From: a virus
IMG/VR virus record: IMGVR_UViG_3300010372_000006
Coordinates: 1-42,329 of that record
Reading direction: 5' to 3' (one strand)
DNA length: 42,329 bases
A program made the position numbers and the translations under genes. Shown here one piece after another: positions 33,331 to 40,915 of this stretch. The number at the start of each line of letters is the position of its first letter. The stretch's first letter is position 1. Below the pieces are notes generated by a model that was not told the DNA's origin, made no database searches, and saw only the letters and a list, made by a program, of their open reading frames with translations.

Positions 33331-34776
33331 CTACGTGTGAGCAAGCCAGTTGCCTCGCGGGCGCCGCACGGTTTGCGGTCTTCGGCTCTGGCGAATTAGG
33401 TGATCAATAGGGTGAAAGGTCAGGGCTAAGCTATCCGCCTTGTCAGGACTTGGGGCGCCGCGTGACTTCATGTCTTTCTTGCTCTCCATCTGTATTCGCA
33501 GCCGCTTGTCATACCCGTACTCAATTCCAGTCAGGTCATCCAGCAGCTCGCGGTCGCCGGACGGAAGGTCTGCGTCCAAGAGCCACATCTTGATTTGCCC
33601 CCAAAGCCAGGCCCGCATATTGATAAATTCTTTTGGGTCAGGGGCTGTTGCTGCCGGCTGCACATCAACCACAGGAAGGCCGAACCGCTTGAGTTGATCG
33701 ACCACGCCGCCACCAACCCCGGGGCCGTCCACGCAAATGGCAACAATCCCTGATTGGTCTAGGTATAAGCTGCGAGCCTTATCAGCCACTTCCGTTGTAT
33801 CCAGCCCGCGATATGCGTGCATATAGTGGATTTTTGGCCCCTGCCTGAGCGTTATCACTGACTGATCGCTACCAAAGCGCGCGACATCAACCCCGAGTAT
33901 TAATGGGTAATGCGCATACGTTGGTGGCGACAGATCTCTTTCCTGCGCCTCTCGAACAACATCTTCGCCAATAAACTGCGAATCACTGATGCGCGGGAAC
34001 TCGCCTCGAACCCTGACTCGGAAAAAGTCGCTGTCCTCGCCGTAATCTTCCGCCCACTCGTTGATTTTCTTTTTGTCGGTCATGCGGGCCGTGCGGCTAT
34101 CAACTTGCCTGTTATTCCAGCGGTGCCGATGCTTTCTAAAGCACTCGCGAAATCGCCCGGTATTTCTTGTCGGGTTGCCAAAAACAAGCCACATCGCGCC
34201 GGGCGTGGTCATCGCCCCTTCGGAGACTTCCCAGATGACGTCAGGTATGCCGGACGCCTCGTCGTAAATGACCAGTACGTGCTTGGCGTGCTGACCTGCA
34301 AACGCTTCAGAGTTGTGCTCGCTGTTTGGAACCGCAGCTGTGAACCAGGTTTCAGGGTGCTGAATGTGAAAGAATTTTGTTGCGGTCCACTGAAACCAGT
34401 GCTTGTTGATAGCGCGCTTGTGCCACACCGAAAGCTCTCGCCAGGTTTTCGTGGACAGCTGGCTTGACGTGTTTGCGGTTATGATCCCGTTCAAATGCGG
34501 GCGCGTGCTCATCGCCCATATTATTACCATCGCCGTTAATGCGCTTTTCCCGATGCCATGACCAGACGCGGTCGCATCCTGAATGCTCGCATCTGGATTC
34601 TCGGCAAATTCGTCAGCTATGCCGTCCAATAGGTCTCGCTGCCACTCGTCAGGCCCGTCCGGGAAGTCCTCAAGCGGGCCTGGCTCGCCCCATGGAAACG
34701 CATACAGCACAAAACCCAGGGGATCGAATACAAACTGAGCGATGTCTTCCGCAAGCTGCCGCTCGAACCCATCCAT
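33331..34776 (-). CDS. terL: Terminase large subunit
   Basis: This 481-residue packaging motor has an ATPase domain: a Walker A-like GHGIGKSA near residue 72, Walker B VIYDEAS near 168, and a coupling motif in the FGNPTRNTG loop. The nuclease half includes LGVDVARFGSD (~296), a CVDGPGVGGG strand, and ADSLAL near the C-terminus. It cuts concatemeric DNA and pumps it into the prohead. The start overlaps the TerS stop by 1 bp. No missing motif was noticed. Confidence 0.95.
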   Translation of the reverse strand: MDGFERQLAEDIAQFVFDPLGFVLYAFPWGEPGPLEDFPDGPDEWQRDLLDGIADEFAENPDASIQDATASGHGIGKSALTAMVIIWAMSTRPHLNGIITANTSSQLSTKTWRELSVWHKRAINKHWFQWTATKFFHIQHPETWFTAAVPNSEHNSEAFAGQHAKHVLVIYDEASGIPDVIWEVSEGAMTTPGAMWLVFGNPTRNTGRFRECFRKHRHRWNNRQVDSRTARMTDKKKINEWAEDYGEDSDFFRVRVRGEFPRISDSQFIGEDVVREAQERDLSPPTYAHYPLILGVDVARFGSDQSVITLRQGPKIHYMHAYRGLDTTEVADKARSLYLDQSGIVAICVDGPGVGGGVVDQLKRFGLPVVDVQPAATAPDPKEFINMRAWLWGQIKMWLLDADLPSGDRELLDDLTGIEYGYDKRLRIQMESKKDMKSRGAPSPDKADSLALTFHPIDHLIRQSRRPQTVRRPRGNWLAHT

Positions 34777-35333
34777 TACTTGTCCCTTTTGCGCTCCGCC
34801 AACCTTTTTCTGGCCGCATCCAGGACTTCGGCGTGATCAACTTTGACGTTAACGGTGTTTTCAAACGCCTTGACGTTGACGTGACGCCCCAGCATTTCCA
34901 GGTTCTTCGCCTTGTCCGGCAGCTTGAGCTTGCGGATCACGGTCAATGCGTCGTCCGCACCCTGAATTTCATGCAAATCCAGACCGCTGATACTGGTGCG
35001 CCACACCTTTGGCCAGTCTCGAATGGGCTTAATGTTGCCGGCGTCGTCCATGATGTCCGCCACGTCCATTTCATCAATGGACTTCAGTCGCTTGAGCATC
35101 CAGTCGGCGTCAATCTTGAATTGCTTTTCTGCGCGCTCTGAGGCGGCTTGCTGAAGCTCTTCTACCCTTAGTGCCACCTTAGTGTCGCGCAGCAACTTTG
35201 ACGCATTCACATAAATGGTGTTCGGCTGCATGCCGTCAGTCTTGTAGGCGTGGCGATACGCATCCGCCGGTTTCGCGTGCAGCACGTAGTGCTGAGCAAA
35301 CGCCTCTTGTTTGGGTGACTTCAGCTTTGGCAT
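34776..35333 (-). CDS. terS: Terminase small subunit
   Basis: This 185-residue protein has an N-terminal helical DNA-binding region (MPKLKSPKQEAFAQHYVLHAKP, then DAYRHAYKTDGM), as in Terminase_2-type small subunits. A central oligomerisation helix (LQQAASERAEKQFKI) follows, and the C-terminus is basic (DAARKRLAERKRDK). It recognises the packaging start and loads the large subunit. It lies directly before terL. Confidence 0.9.
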   Translation of the reverse strand: MPKLKSPKQEAFAQHYVLHAKPADAYRHAYKTDGMQPNTIYVNASKLLRDTKVALRVEELQQAASERAEKQFKIDADWMLKRLKSIDEMDVADIMDDAGNIKPIRDWPKVWRTSISGLDLHEIQGADDALTVIRKLKLPDKAKNLEMLGRHVNVKAFENTVNVKVDHAEVLDAARKRLAERKRDK

Positions 35334-35336
35334 TCG

Positions 35337-35768
35337 TTACTTCTTCCCCATGCCCTTGAGCATGTTCTTCTTGTCCGCGCTGCGGGCGGTGGAATATCCC
35401 AAGTACCCGGCACCGAAAAGCCACCACATTTCCTCGGGGATGGCTGATAGCCAGGCCTTCATGCCCTCGCTGATTGCGACAGCGGTATCCGGGTTTACGG
35501 CATGCACAATGCCCATGGGGATGGCGGCCAGGATCATGGCGTACATGACGTACATGAAGCTCGGGCGGGCGCGACTGGTCCAGGGGTCGTCACTCTTTGC
35601 CTCGGTGACAATCGCGTTCATGCGGGTTTCGAGCTCTTTGAACTCGCCGCGCTGCTGCATCTCGATCAGCTGGGCCTTGGCTTTGGCCGCTTCGGCGGGG
35701 TCCGGCCAGATCTTGTCGATGACCTTGCCACCAATATCGAGAATGCCGTCAATGACAGGAACGTTCAT
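35337..35768 (-). CDS. Holin of the 3-TM (gene-transfer-agent type) family
   Basis: This 143-residue protein's N-terminus has the family signature GKVIDKIWPDPAEAAKAKAQL followed by a helix. Membrane segments lie at about 70-95 (FMYVMYAMILAAIPMGIV) and about 113-130 (WWLFGAGYLGYS), with a basic C-terminus (ADKKNMLKGMGKK). Such holins permeabilise the inner membrane at lysis. It lies in the lysis cassette just before terminase and overlaps its upstream neighbour by 4 bp. Confidence 0.88.
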   Translation of the reverse strand: MNVPVIDGILDIGGKVIDKIWPDPAEAAKAKAQLIEMQQRGEFKELETRMNAIVTEAKSDDPWTSRARPSFMYVMYAMILAAIPMGIVHAVNPDTAVAISEGMKAWLSAIPEEMWWLFGAGYLGYSTARSADKKNMLKGMGKK

Positions 35769-36175
35769 GAGAACACCTTCAGTTTGATGGCCAGGCTGAT
35801 AATGGCGACGGCGCCAAGAATCAGTGAGCCAAAGACCGTAAGCACTTTCCAGCCCCCGGCCACGCTGCCCTTGCTGGTCAGGAGCTGATTTTTGATTTCG
35901 TCAATCTCTCGGGCATGGCGCCGGCACTCGGTCAGTCCGGGCTGATCAGACTCCAGGGCGCGAATCCGGTCTTCGTGATCGTCCAGATTTCGCCCGATAC
36001 GCTTCATCGCGTCTTCGTGCTGAGCGTGGCGCTCTTCAGAGCGAGCCATGGTCTTGCCCATGTCTGCCGCCGCGTCAGCCACTTTCACGGTTGCCGTGCG
36101 CAGCTCGTGCAAATCCTGCCGAGTTTCTTCGCGGTGCTCCTTAAGAGCCTGTAAGATCAGATCCGTATCACTCAT
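35765..36175 (-). CDS. Coiled-coil protein with C-terminal membrane anchor (lysis-associated)
   Basis: This 136-residue protein has a long charged helical region of about 1-105 (Glu, Arg, His-rich heptads, e.g. EEHAQHEDAMKRIGRNLDDHEDR). A single membrane segment follows at about 111-133 (WKVLTVFGSLILGAVAIISLAI). Such proteins occur in phage lysis cassettes next to holins. It could be a holin partner, antiholin or spanin-like component. The role is inferred from place and topology. Confidence 0.75.
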   Translation of the reverse strand: MSDTDLILQALKEHREETRQDLHELRTATVKVADAAADMGKTMARSEERHAQHEDAMKRIGRNLDDHEDRIRALESDQPGLTECRRHAREIDEIKNQLLTSKGSVAGGWKVLTVFGSLILGAVAIISLAIKLKVFS

Positions 36176-36179
36176 GCCG

Positions 36180-36617
36180 CTACGGGTACTCCATGTGATA
36201 GCCGGTGATCACCAAGTCCCATGAGTCCACCCCCTCCAGCGAGCGCATGAGCTTACGGAAACTGGCGCGGGAGTCGGTCACCGCATTGCGGCCACCAAGC
36301 ACAGCGTAATCGCGACCAATGCCGATGCAGCCCTCTACGTCCTCCGGCCAGTTGGCAACATGCAGCATGATGTACTCACGCTCCGGCACATTGGTGACTT
36401 CCCAGCCCTCGGCAAACTCGCCGCCACTGGTGCGGTCAACCACCGGAGACACGCGCTTTTGTAGCTCGTACACGCCGTCGGGAATGCAGCTCTCGAACGG
36501 CTTGTTGCTCAGCCAGGGGCGCTCAACGGTGTAGAGTTTTTCGCCATCGGGTAGCGTTAGGCGGCCAAACACGCCGTCGGGCGCGTAGGCGAAGCGCTCA
36601 AGGTGGATAGAAGGCAT
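36180..36617 (-). CDS. DUF5675-type lysis-cassette protein (possible peptidoglycan enzyme)
   Basis: This 145-residue protein begins MPSIHLERFAYAPDGVFGRL. The family pattern is a TVERPW motif (~30), ESCIPDGVYEL (~42), then VPEREYIMLHVANWPEDVEGCIGIG with a His and a Cys spaced like a catalytic pair. DUF5675 proteins are common in phage lysis modules, where an enzymatic role is suspected. It is the first gene after the promoter/terminator control region. No canonical muramidase or amidase appears in the window. Confidence 0.8.
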   Translation of the reverse strand: MPSIHLERFAYAPDGVFGRLTLPDGEKLYTVERPWLSNKPFESCIPDGVYELQKRVSPVVDRTSGGEFAEGWEVTNVPEREYIMLHVANWPEDVEGCIGIGRDYAVLGGRNAVTDSRASFRKLMRSLEGVDSWDLVITGYHMEYP

Positions 36618-36649
36618 GGGATTACCGGAAAGAAGTCATGTTTCGGGCA

Positions 36650-36683
36650 CAAAAAAACCGCCAGCTCCAAGCGGAGGGCGGTT
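36650..36683 (-). terminator. Rho-independent terminator at the head of the late operon
   Basis: On the - strand an outer 6-bp stem (ACCGCC/GGCGGT) encloses an inner CTCC/GGAG stem with an AAGC loop, followed by seven Ts (36651-36657). It lies before the first late gene and just downstream of a sigma70-like promoter, so it would stop transcription entering the late operon unless an antiterminator acts. Confidence 0.85.
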
Positions 36684-36713
36684 GTTCTGAGCGAGTTTTC
36701 GCTTATATATGGA

Positions 36714-36741
36714 AGTGTACTCTGTAATAACGGTTTGTCAA
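36714..36741 (-). promoter_or_regulatory. Sigma70-like late promoter
   Basis: The -35 is a perfect TTGACA (36736-36741) and the -10 is TACACT (36714-36719), with a 16-bp spacer, on the - strand. Transcription would start near 36706 and meet the terminator within about 60 bases. TATATAAG lies in the initial transcribed region and could serve as a pause element, as at lambda pR'. The assignment is by consensus only. Confidence 0.65.
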
Positions 36742-36760
36742 AGCCTTGGCGTTATGTGCA

Positions 36761-37141
36761 TCACCTTTGAGAGCGGAGCTTGTCGCGAAGCTCAAAGAGA
36801 AACCTGTAATATCCTCTCTTTGAGTCGGTCGCCCCGACCTGCTCATCCAGCCATCTCATAACGTCTATTCGATTTTTGGCGCCGAGCCCTTCAACATCTT
36901 CGATGACTTCGGCCCTAGAAAACCAGCTGTGAATGCCGTAAACCTCGTCTTCGGTATCATATTTTAGGCGGCACTCTTCGCCAAGCCCTTCCAGGTCGCC
37001 AGTTCCTGAACCACTCAATATCTCAAACACCAATGCAGCCAATTCCGGCATTTGGCTTGCGTCAAAATAACCTATAAAGCCATCCTCGGTCTGCAGCTGA
37101 ATGCCTGCGCTACTGTCAATTACTACGTCAAAATTAATCAC
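36761..37141 (-). CDS. Hypothetical protein before the late switch
   Basis: This protein has 126 residues from GTG 37141, chosen because AGGA lies about 8 bases before it; an upstream ATG at 37195 has no such site and falls over candidate promoter elements. It begins VINFDVVIDSSAGIQLQTED and is acidic and mixed alpha/beta, ending in a charged helix (YYRFLFELRDKLRSQR). I do not recognise the family. It lies between the candidate late regulator and the late promoter. Confidence 0.65.
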   Translation of the reverse strand: MINFDVVIDSSAGIQLQTEDGFIGYFDASQMPELAALVFEILSGSGTGDLEGLGEECRLKYDTEDEVYGIHSWFSRAEVIEDVEGLGAKNRIDVMRWLDEQVGATDSKRGYYRFLFELRDKLRSQR

Positions 37142-37167
37142 GGCGCTTTCCTTTCTGCGTTGCTTTG

Positions 37168-37215
37168 GTTGTATAGGTGGGGGCACTTTTGTCAATTTTT
37201 GATTGCCAAATTATA
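37168..37215 (-). promoter_or_regulatory. Possible promoter cluster upstream of 36761-37141
   Basis: The 112-bp gap contains a perfect -10 TATAAT (37210-37215, - strand) with a weak TTTACG 15 bases upstream, and a perfect -35 TTGACA (37190-37195) with imperfect -10 candidates near 37168-37175 (TATACA or TACAAC). The spacings are not ideal, so I hold only a general promoter call. Confidence 0.4.
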
Positions 37216-37253
37216 CGCAATGCTCATAGCCGTAAAGACTGAGCCCTACAACG

Positions 37254-37739
37254 CTACGCCGCCCGTGCCAATGATAATCTCGCCTCCAGCGACTGATACC
37301 CCCTCAGTACCAACTGGCGAAACGCCGGCACACTGCAGTCCATCTGTTGGGCGCAGGCCCGATCATCCCAGGTAATTTCTACGCGGTCTTTCGGGCGAAA
37401 AGGGTCAACCGCCACCTTGGTCCGGCCCCGGTATGCCCGGTCATAGCAAACGGCTACTGCCTGGCGCTCGCTCAAGTCATCCATAATCAAGCAAGCCGCC
37501 TTGTGGGCATCTGTCCAGTCTCGCAGCCACTTGGATTGCTCGTACACCTTGCTGAAACCGCTGAACCCGGACGACTGGGGCAGCTCGCCCCGGAAATCCA
37601 CCAGCTTGCCAATCAGCCCGCACCCTTCCCAGCCGGCGTCCTGATCCCGGGAAAGCAGTACGTCCAGAAACAGATCGACCACCTGCTCCGCTTGCTGCCT
37701 TGCGATTTTGCCTGCTTCGGTTCGCTTCTGGTTCGCCAT
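37254..37739 (-). CDS. Candidate late-gene antiterminator/activator (Q/RinA-like)
   Basis: This 161-residue protein is helical and ends with a sigma-region-4-like helix-turn-helix pattern (ARACAQQMDCSVPAFRQLVL, split from a following RGYQSLEARL helix). The middle has two Cys and a RQAVAVCYDRAYRGRTKV segment. Its position just before the late promoter and terminator is that of Q in lambdoid phages. I infer a late regulator from position, HTH shape and the promoter/terminator pair; sequence similarity to a named family is not certain. Confidence 0.65.
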   Translation of the reverse strand: MANQKRTEAGKIARQQAEQVVDLFLDVLLSRDQDAGWEGCGLIGKLVDFRGELPQSSGFSGFSKVYEQSKWLRDWTDAHKAACLIMDDLSERQAVAVCYDRAYRGRTKVAVDPFRPKDRVEITWDDRACAQQMDCSVPAFRQLVLRGYQSLEARLSLARAA

Positions 37740-38006
37740 TTACGCCTTCCTCATCCGGTTAAGTTCTGCCCTGATTTCGGTCTCGTCGTCCTGCTCTTTC
37801 AGCCAATCTTCCACCTGCTCCCGGCTCATCCGCTTTGCCCGATACTCGCCCCACACACTCCGGGCTTTGGTGGTTGCCGGGATGAGATCGAAGCCCTCAA
37901 ACCTCGCCCCGAACCGATCCCGGCAACTGGCGGCCGCCTCGTCTATCGTTGAGCCGGTGAGCATCGTTGCGCGCCGGCCGTTTACGATTGCCTGGAGCTG
38001 GATCAA
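37740..38006 (-). CDS. Hypothetical nin-region protein
   Basis: This 88-residue protein starts with strands (MIQLQAIVNGRRATMLTG), then a helix (DEAAASCRDRFGARF), and ends with charged helices (REQVEDWLKEQDDETEIR). It directly adjoins the next gene and overlaps the previous one by 4 bp. The fold may be small alpha/beta. No function is recognised. Confidence 0.72.
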   Translation of the reverse strand: MIQLQAIVNGRRATMLTGSTIDEAAASCRDRFGARFEGFDLIPATTKARSVWGEYRAKRMSREQVEDWLKEQDDETEIRAELNRMRKA

Positions 38007-38596
38007 TGGCCGTACTCCATATCAATCTCACCAATAAACATCAGGCAACAAACGGCATGGGCCGCGTGCCGTAATCCGCTCTCGGGATCTATCTCTTCGC
38101 CCTGCTGGATCGCATTAATATGGCGCTTGGCCGCTGCAATGTAGCGCTGCTGCAGGTCGGGCACTTGGCGCCAGTTATTCGCCGAATACTTCTCAGCACC
38201 GAACGTCAGCACCCGGGCCACCTCCATTTCCATCAGCGGCGGTATTAGATCCATCCGGGGCTTGGCGCTGTCGTGCTTTTGGCCGGGTTCCGGGTAGTGG
38301 TCGCCGGTTGCGCCGTTGAGAGCTACTGTGTTGATTCGCTCTTCTGGCCATGGTTCAGGCTCGCCTCCTAACGCTTTTCGTGCGTCCCGCCACTGCTGCT
38401 TGGTGTAGGTCTTTTCCGGGGAGTTCGCTGCAACCAATGAATCTGGATGGCAGTAGGCGGGGCGCTTTTCTCCTTCCAAAAAAATCAAGGATTCGCCGTT
38501 TCCGTCAATGAAAGCCGGGCTTGGGTTCCACTCGCTCTCATTCTCAGCCAGCCAGCGCAGATCCTCTGGTATCAGTGTTTGTTTTGCTTCGCTCAT
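38003..38596 (-). CDS. dATP/dGTP diphosphohydrolase-family protein (DUF5664-type)
   Basis: This protein has 197 residues from ATG 38596 (ATGA overlap with ninG, AGGAA upstream). The C-terminal ~105 residues contain the signature KHDSAKPRMDLIPPL, VARVLTFGAEKYSANNW and DPESGLRHAAHAVCC, with the Glu and Asp residues expected of this all-helical nucleotide pyrophosphohydrolase domain. The N-terminal ~90 residues are a separate, unrecognised part. It would adjust phage dNTP pools. No PurZ-like gene is seen nearby, so base-Z synthesis is not supported. Confidence 0.8.
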   Translation of the reverse strand: MSEAKQTLIPEDLRWLAENESEWNPSPAFIDGNGESLIFLEGEKRPAYCHPDSLVAANSPEKTYTKQQWRDARKALGGEPEPWPEERINTVALNGATGDHYPEPGQKHDSAKPRMDLIPPLMEMEVARVLTFGAEKYSANNWRQVPDLQQRYIAAAKRHINAIQQGEEIDPESGLRHAAHAVCCLMFIGEIDMEYGH

Positions 38597-39174
38597 GCCG
38601 CTTCCTTCCTCATTTCCCGGACCTTGGCCCGGTAATGGGCCTTGATCTGCTTGATGTCTTCGATGGTGTACTTCTTGGGCTCGTGCGGGCCTTCCAGCCA
38701 CTCCAGCGCCTCATCACCTATCCGATCCCGTAGGCGGATCCGGTATTCAACGACGTTTCCGGACCGATCACGGTTGCACCGCTTGCACTGCTTGTGGGCG
38801 TTAAGGGGCTCAAATCGCAGTTCAGGATTGGCCCCGACTGACCGGTAATGACCGCAATCCCACACGCCGCCTCGCGGATCCCCGCCGGGGCTGAAAACGC
38901 CGCATGAGATGCACGGTTGATCGCGGTCACGCTCACGTATAAACGCGTTAAATGCACTTTGGGCCTCCTTGAGGTGATCGCCCCTGGATTTTAGTCGCTC
39001 CTTCTGCTTGCGGATCCACTGGCGCTGTTCTCTGGCTTTCTGCCTCACCTTCTTCTCAGCGGCCTTCTTGCCAAGCTCCAAGGCGCACGAGGGAGAGCAG
39101 GCAACGGTCATCGAATTCATGGGTCTGAACTCGGCTCCACATTGACGGCATTTCCTAAGCCTCACCTTCCCCAT
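38593..39174 (-). CDS. ninG: Recombination protein NinG (Rap-like)
   Basis: This 193-residue protein has an N-terminal zinc-ribbon (CRQCGAEFRP then ACSPSC). A basic helical region follows (KKAAEKKVRQKAREQRQWIR, ~36-55), then the NinG core with CISCGVFSPGG, WDCGHYRSVGA and HKQCKRCNRDRSGN. It is a Holliday-junction-type structure-specific nuclease in lambda. It has a GAGGAG site just before the ATG and lies in the nin-like region with ninB, as in lambdoid phages. Confidence 0.93.
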   Translation of the reverse strand: MGKVRLRKCRQCGAEFRPMNSMTVACSPSCALELGKKAAEKKVRQKAREQRQWIRKQKERLKSRGDHLKEAQSAFNAFIRERDRDQPCISCGVFSPGGDPRGGVWDCGHYRSVGANPELRFEPLNAHKQCKRCNRDRSGNVVEYRIRLRDRIGDEALEWLEGPHEPKKYTIEDIKQIKAHYRAKVREMRKEAA

Positions 39175-39803
39175 AGCTCCTCCTCAGCCTGCATGCGATG
39201 AGCGATCGCTGTATCCAAATCCTTGAATGTCCCGACCCACACCGCTTTTCCGTTTACATGTATCCTTACTGCCCAATTTCCGTTTCTAACTTTGGTAACA
39301 CCGACAACCCCGGAGCCCCAGCTTTTTGTTTTGCAGCGACTGCGCGCCTGCTGCTCTTTCGTGGCCCATCGGCAATTGCTTGGCTCATAGTTCCCTTCGG
39401 GGTCCTTGCGATCAATTGAGTGCTGGGCAGATGGTCGCTCGCCCATATCCTCGAGGAATGATTCAAAGCTACGCCTCCAACGTTCGCACATTGTTATTCC
39501 CCTTCCGCCGTAACGCTCGTAGCGGGACTGAGAGGGGTAAAAGCATCTATCAATTATCCCCCTCCAGATCTTGTACTCTGGCGTTGCGGTTTTGCCGTGA
39601 GTCTTGTTCCTCTCCGCCGTCCTTTTGCGACTAAGACACCCGCAGGACTTCGTTTGCCCGCTGACAAGGTGCCACCTGTAAATGGTCTTTTCTGTTCCGC
39701 AATCACAGCGGCAAGGGACTCGAGACCTTCCGTTCTCTCGGAACTGGGGGCCGACGACAGAAAGCAGACCGTACCTCTGGCCAATGGCAACATCCGTCTT
39801 CAT
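39162..39803 (-). CDS. HNH-like/AP2-domain DNA-binding endonuclease-type protein
   Basis: This 213-residue protein's N-terminal part has CRCDCGTEK and KSCGCLSRKR zinc motifs. The middle has RYGGRGITMCERW, HSIDRKDPEGNYEPSNCRWAT (split; HNH-like H, N and H-region) and a basic run. The C-terminal ~50 residues (GVVGVTKVRNGNWAVRIHVN, then VGTFKDLDTA) resemble an AP2-type DNA-binding domain. Such proteins are often mobile homing endonucleases. Here, 4-bp overlap with the preceding gene and 13-bp overlap with ninG suggest a settled operon member. Confidence 0.8.
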   Translation of the reverse strand: MKTDVAIGQRYGLLSVVGPQFRENGRSRVPCRCDCGTEKTIYRWHLVSGQTKSCGCLSRKRTAERNKTHGKTATPEYKIWRGIIDRCFYPSQSRYERYGGRGITMCERWRRSFESFLEDMGERPSAQHSIDRKDPEGNYEPSNCRWATKEQQARSRCKTKSWGSGVVGVTKVRNGNWAVRIHVNGKAVWVGTFKDLDTAIAHRMQAEEELWGR

Positions 39804-39994
39804 TCACTCACCCCGCCAATATCCGAAGGATTGAAGGCCGGCGTCCGGTACGGCCGCTCCTGCTGGCTCTCGACCTCCTGCACCTGGCCGCCATTGGCCA
39901 GAAAGTCGCGCGTCAGCAATTCGATTTCTGCGCTGTGCCGCTTTTTGTCTTGCTTGCGGGTCTGGCCGGTGCCGATGTTGATCTCCTGATTCAT
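39800..39994 (-). CDS. Small polar protein after ninB
   Basis: This protein has 64 residues from ATG 39994, with GGGAGG about 9 bases upstream. It is polar, with QTRKQDKKRHSAEIELLTRDFLA as its main helix (shown split across the basic and hydrophobic parts). Both ends overlap neighbours in ATGA fashion. The family is not recognised. Confidence 0.6.
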   Translation of the reverse strand: MNQEINIGTGQTRKQDKKRHSAEIELLTRDFLANGGQVQEVESQQERPYRTPAFNPSDIGGVSE

Positions 39995-40467
39995 GCTGCT
40001 TTTGCCTCCCTCATTTCGTCGTAAATCGCCAGGGCCTTTTCGCTCCACTGCACCCCGTACTCGGCGCCAACGCTGAACAGAAATTCGATGAATGCGGACG
40101 CTTCGGACTTGCGGAATTTCTTGGTGGATGGCCGCACGTACACCGGCTCCTGAGTTTTCCAGTCCCAAACCTTTTCCCCGGGGTTGGCCAGGGGCTCGCC
40201 GGCCTGCTCCATCTCAATGGCGAACTGGTTAACCAGAACCGCTTTCACCCCTTCCTCCGAATAGCCCCGGAAACACTGCTGGCGAATATCGTGGATCATG
40301 GCGTGATATCGGGCTTCCTGATCCCGGCTTTTGCCCGGGCGGGTCAGCACCCACTCAACCGGGCCGGACTGCAGAGCCTTGGCGGTCATTTCCTGAGCCC
40401 ACGTTAAAGCCATGGCAGCTTGCTCGGGGGTTTCGATGCGCTTTGAGATCTGCTTGCGCTGAGTCAT
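39991..40467 (-). CDS. ninB: Recombination protein NinB
   Basis: This protein has 158 residues from ATG 40467; the frame continues upstream, but this start overlaps its neighbour by 4 bp as elsewhere in the operon. NinB pattern: PGKSRDQEARYHAMIHDIRQ and a STKKFRKSEASAFIEFLFSVG block near the C-terminus. NinB is a DNA-binding factor in lambda recombination (Orf family). It lies upstream of ninG with two genes between. Confidence 0.92.
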   Translation of the reverse strand: MTQRKQISKRIETPEQAAMALTWAQEMTAKALQSGPVEWVLTRPGKSRDQEARYHAMIHDIRQQCFRGYSEEGVKAVLVNQFAIEMEQAGEPLANPGEKVWDWKTQEPVYVRPSTKKFRKSEASAFIEFLFSVGAEYGVQWSEKALAIYDEMREAKAA

Positions 40468-40697
40468 GCGGAACCCCGCAGCACTTTGTGAGCCCAAATC
40501 CACACAGCCACCGGCCACGCAACAAGCATCAGCAGAAAGCCAATAAGTCTCGGGTTCGTGTACCGGCGAGCACCTCTGACGACATAAAGATTTGTGACTA
40601 CTGCGATAAGTGCCGCCGCGCCAATCATCATCCAGACAGCGACAAACTGGGGCGTCGGGATTGGGAGCGGAAAGCTGACTTCTATCCAGTTGATCAC
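40464..40697 (-). CDS. Small two-span membrane protein
   Basis: This protein has 77 residues from GTG 40697, with GGGAGG six bases upstream and GTGA overlap with the previous stop. Hydrophobic spans lie at about 18-38 (FVAVWMMIGAAALIAVVTNLY) and about 50-68 (LIGFLLMLVAWPVAVWIW), with a basic loop between. No family is recognised. It is a membrane gene within a recombination operon. Confidence 0.65.
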   Translation of the reverse strand: MINWIEVSFPLPIPTPQFVAVWMMIGAAALIAVVTNLYVVRGARRYTNPRLIGFLLMLVAWPVAVWIWAHKVLRGSA

Positions 40698-40915
40698 GCA
40701 GCACCTCCCGGCTCCGGACAATAACCCCCGCTCGTCGTCTCCCACCGCTCGCCATACAGCGACTTGCACACCCGGCCCATGTCGGCCAGGTCGTACAGGG
40801 CGTGGCGGCAGTCGTTTTCCTTGGCGTTCAAGCGGTCGGCCAGCTCGGTGCTGGTCAGGGGTTCGCGGCGGAGTTCGCGCAGGATTCGGCGGTTTAGAAT
40901 TTCGTTTTGCATCAT
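40694..40915 (-). CDS. Small winged-helix-like regulator
   Basis: This protein has 73 residues from ATG 40915, with GGAGG five bases upstream and ATGA overlap; an in-frame ATG at 40927 is less likely. It has a helix-turn-helix/winged-helix pattern: NRRILRELRREPLTSTELAD, DRLNAKENDCRHALYDLADM, then a Tyr/Trp-rich wing (VCKSLYGERWETT). It may be a DNA-binding regulator of the early or middle operon. Confidence 0.65.
   Translation of the reverse strand: MMQNEILNRRILRELRREPLTSTELADRLNAKENDCRHALYDLADMGRVCKSLYGERWETTSGGYCPEPGGAA

Noticed and set aside
40468-40755. N-terminal extension of NinB
   Set aside because: It overlaps the membrane-protein gene in another frame, has random-like composition, and the shorter start gives the normal NinB length.
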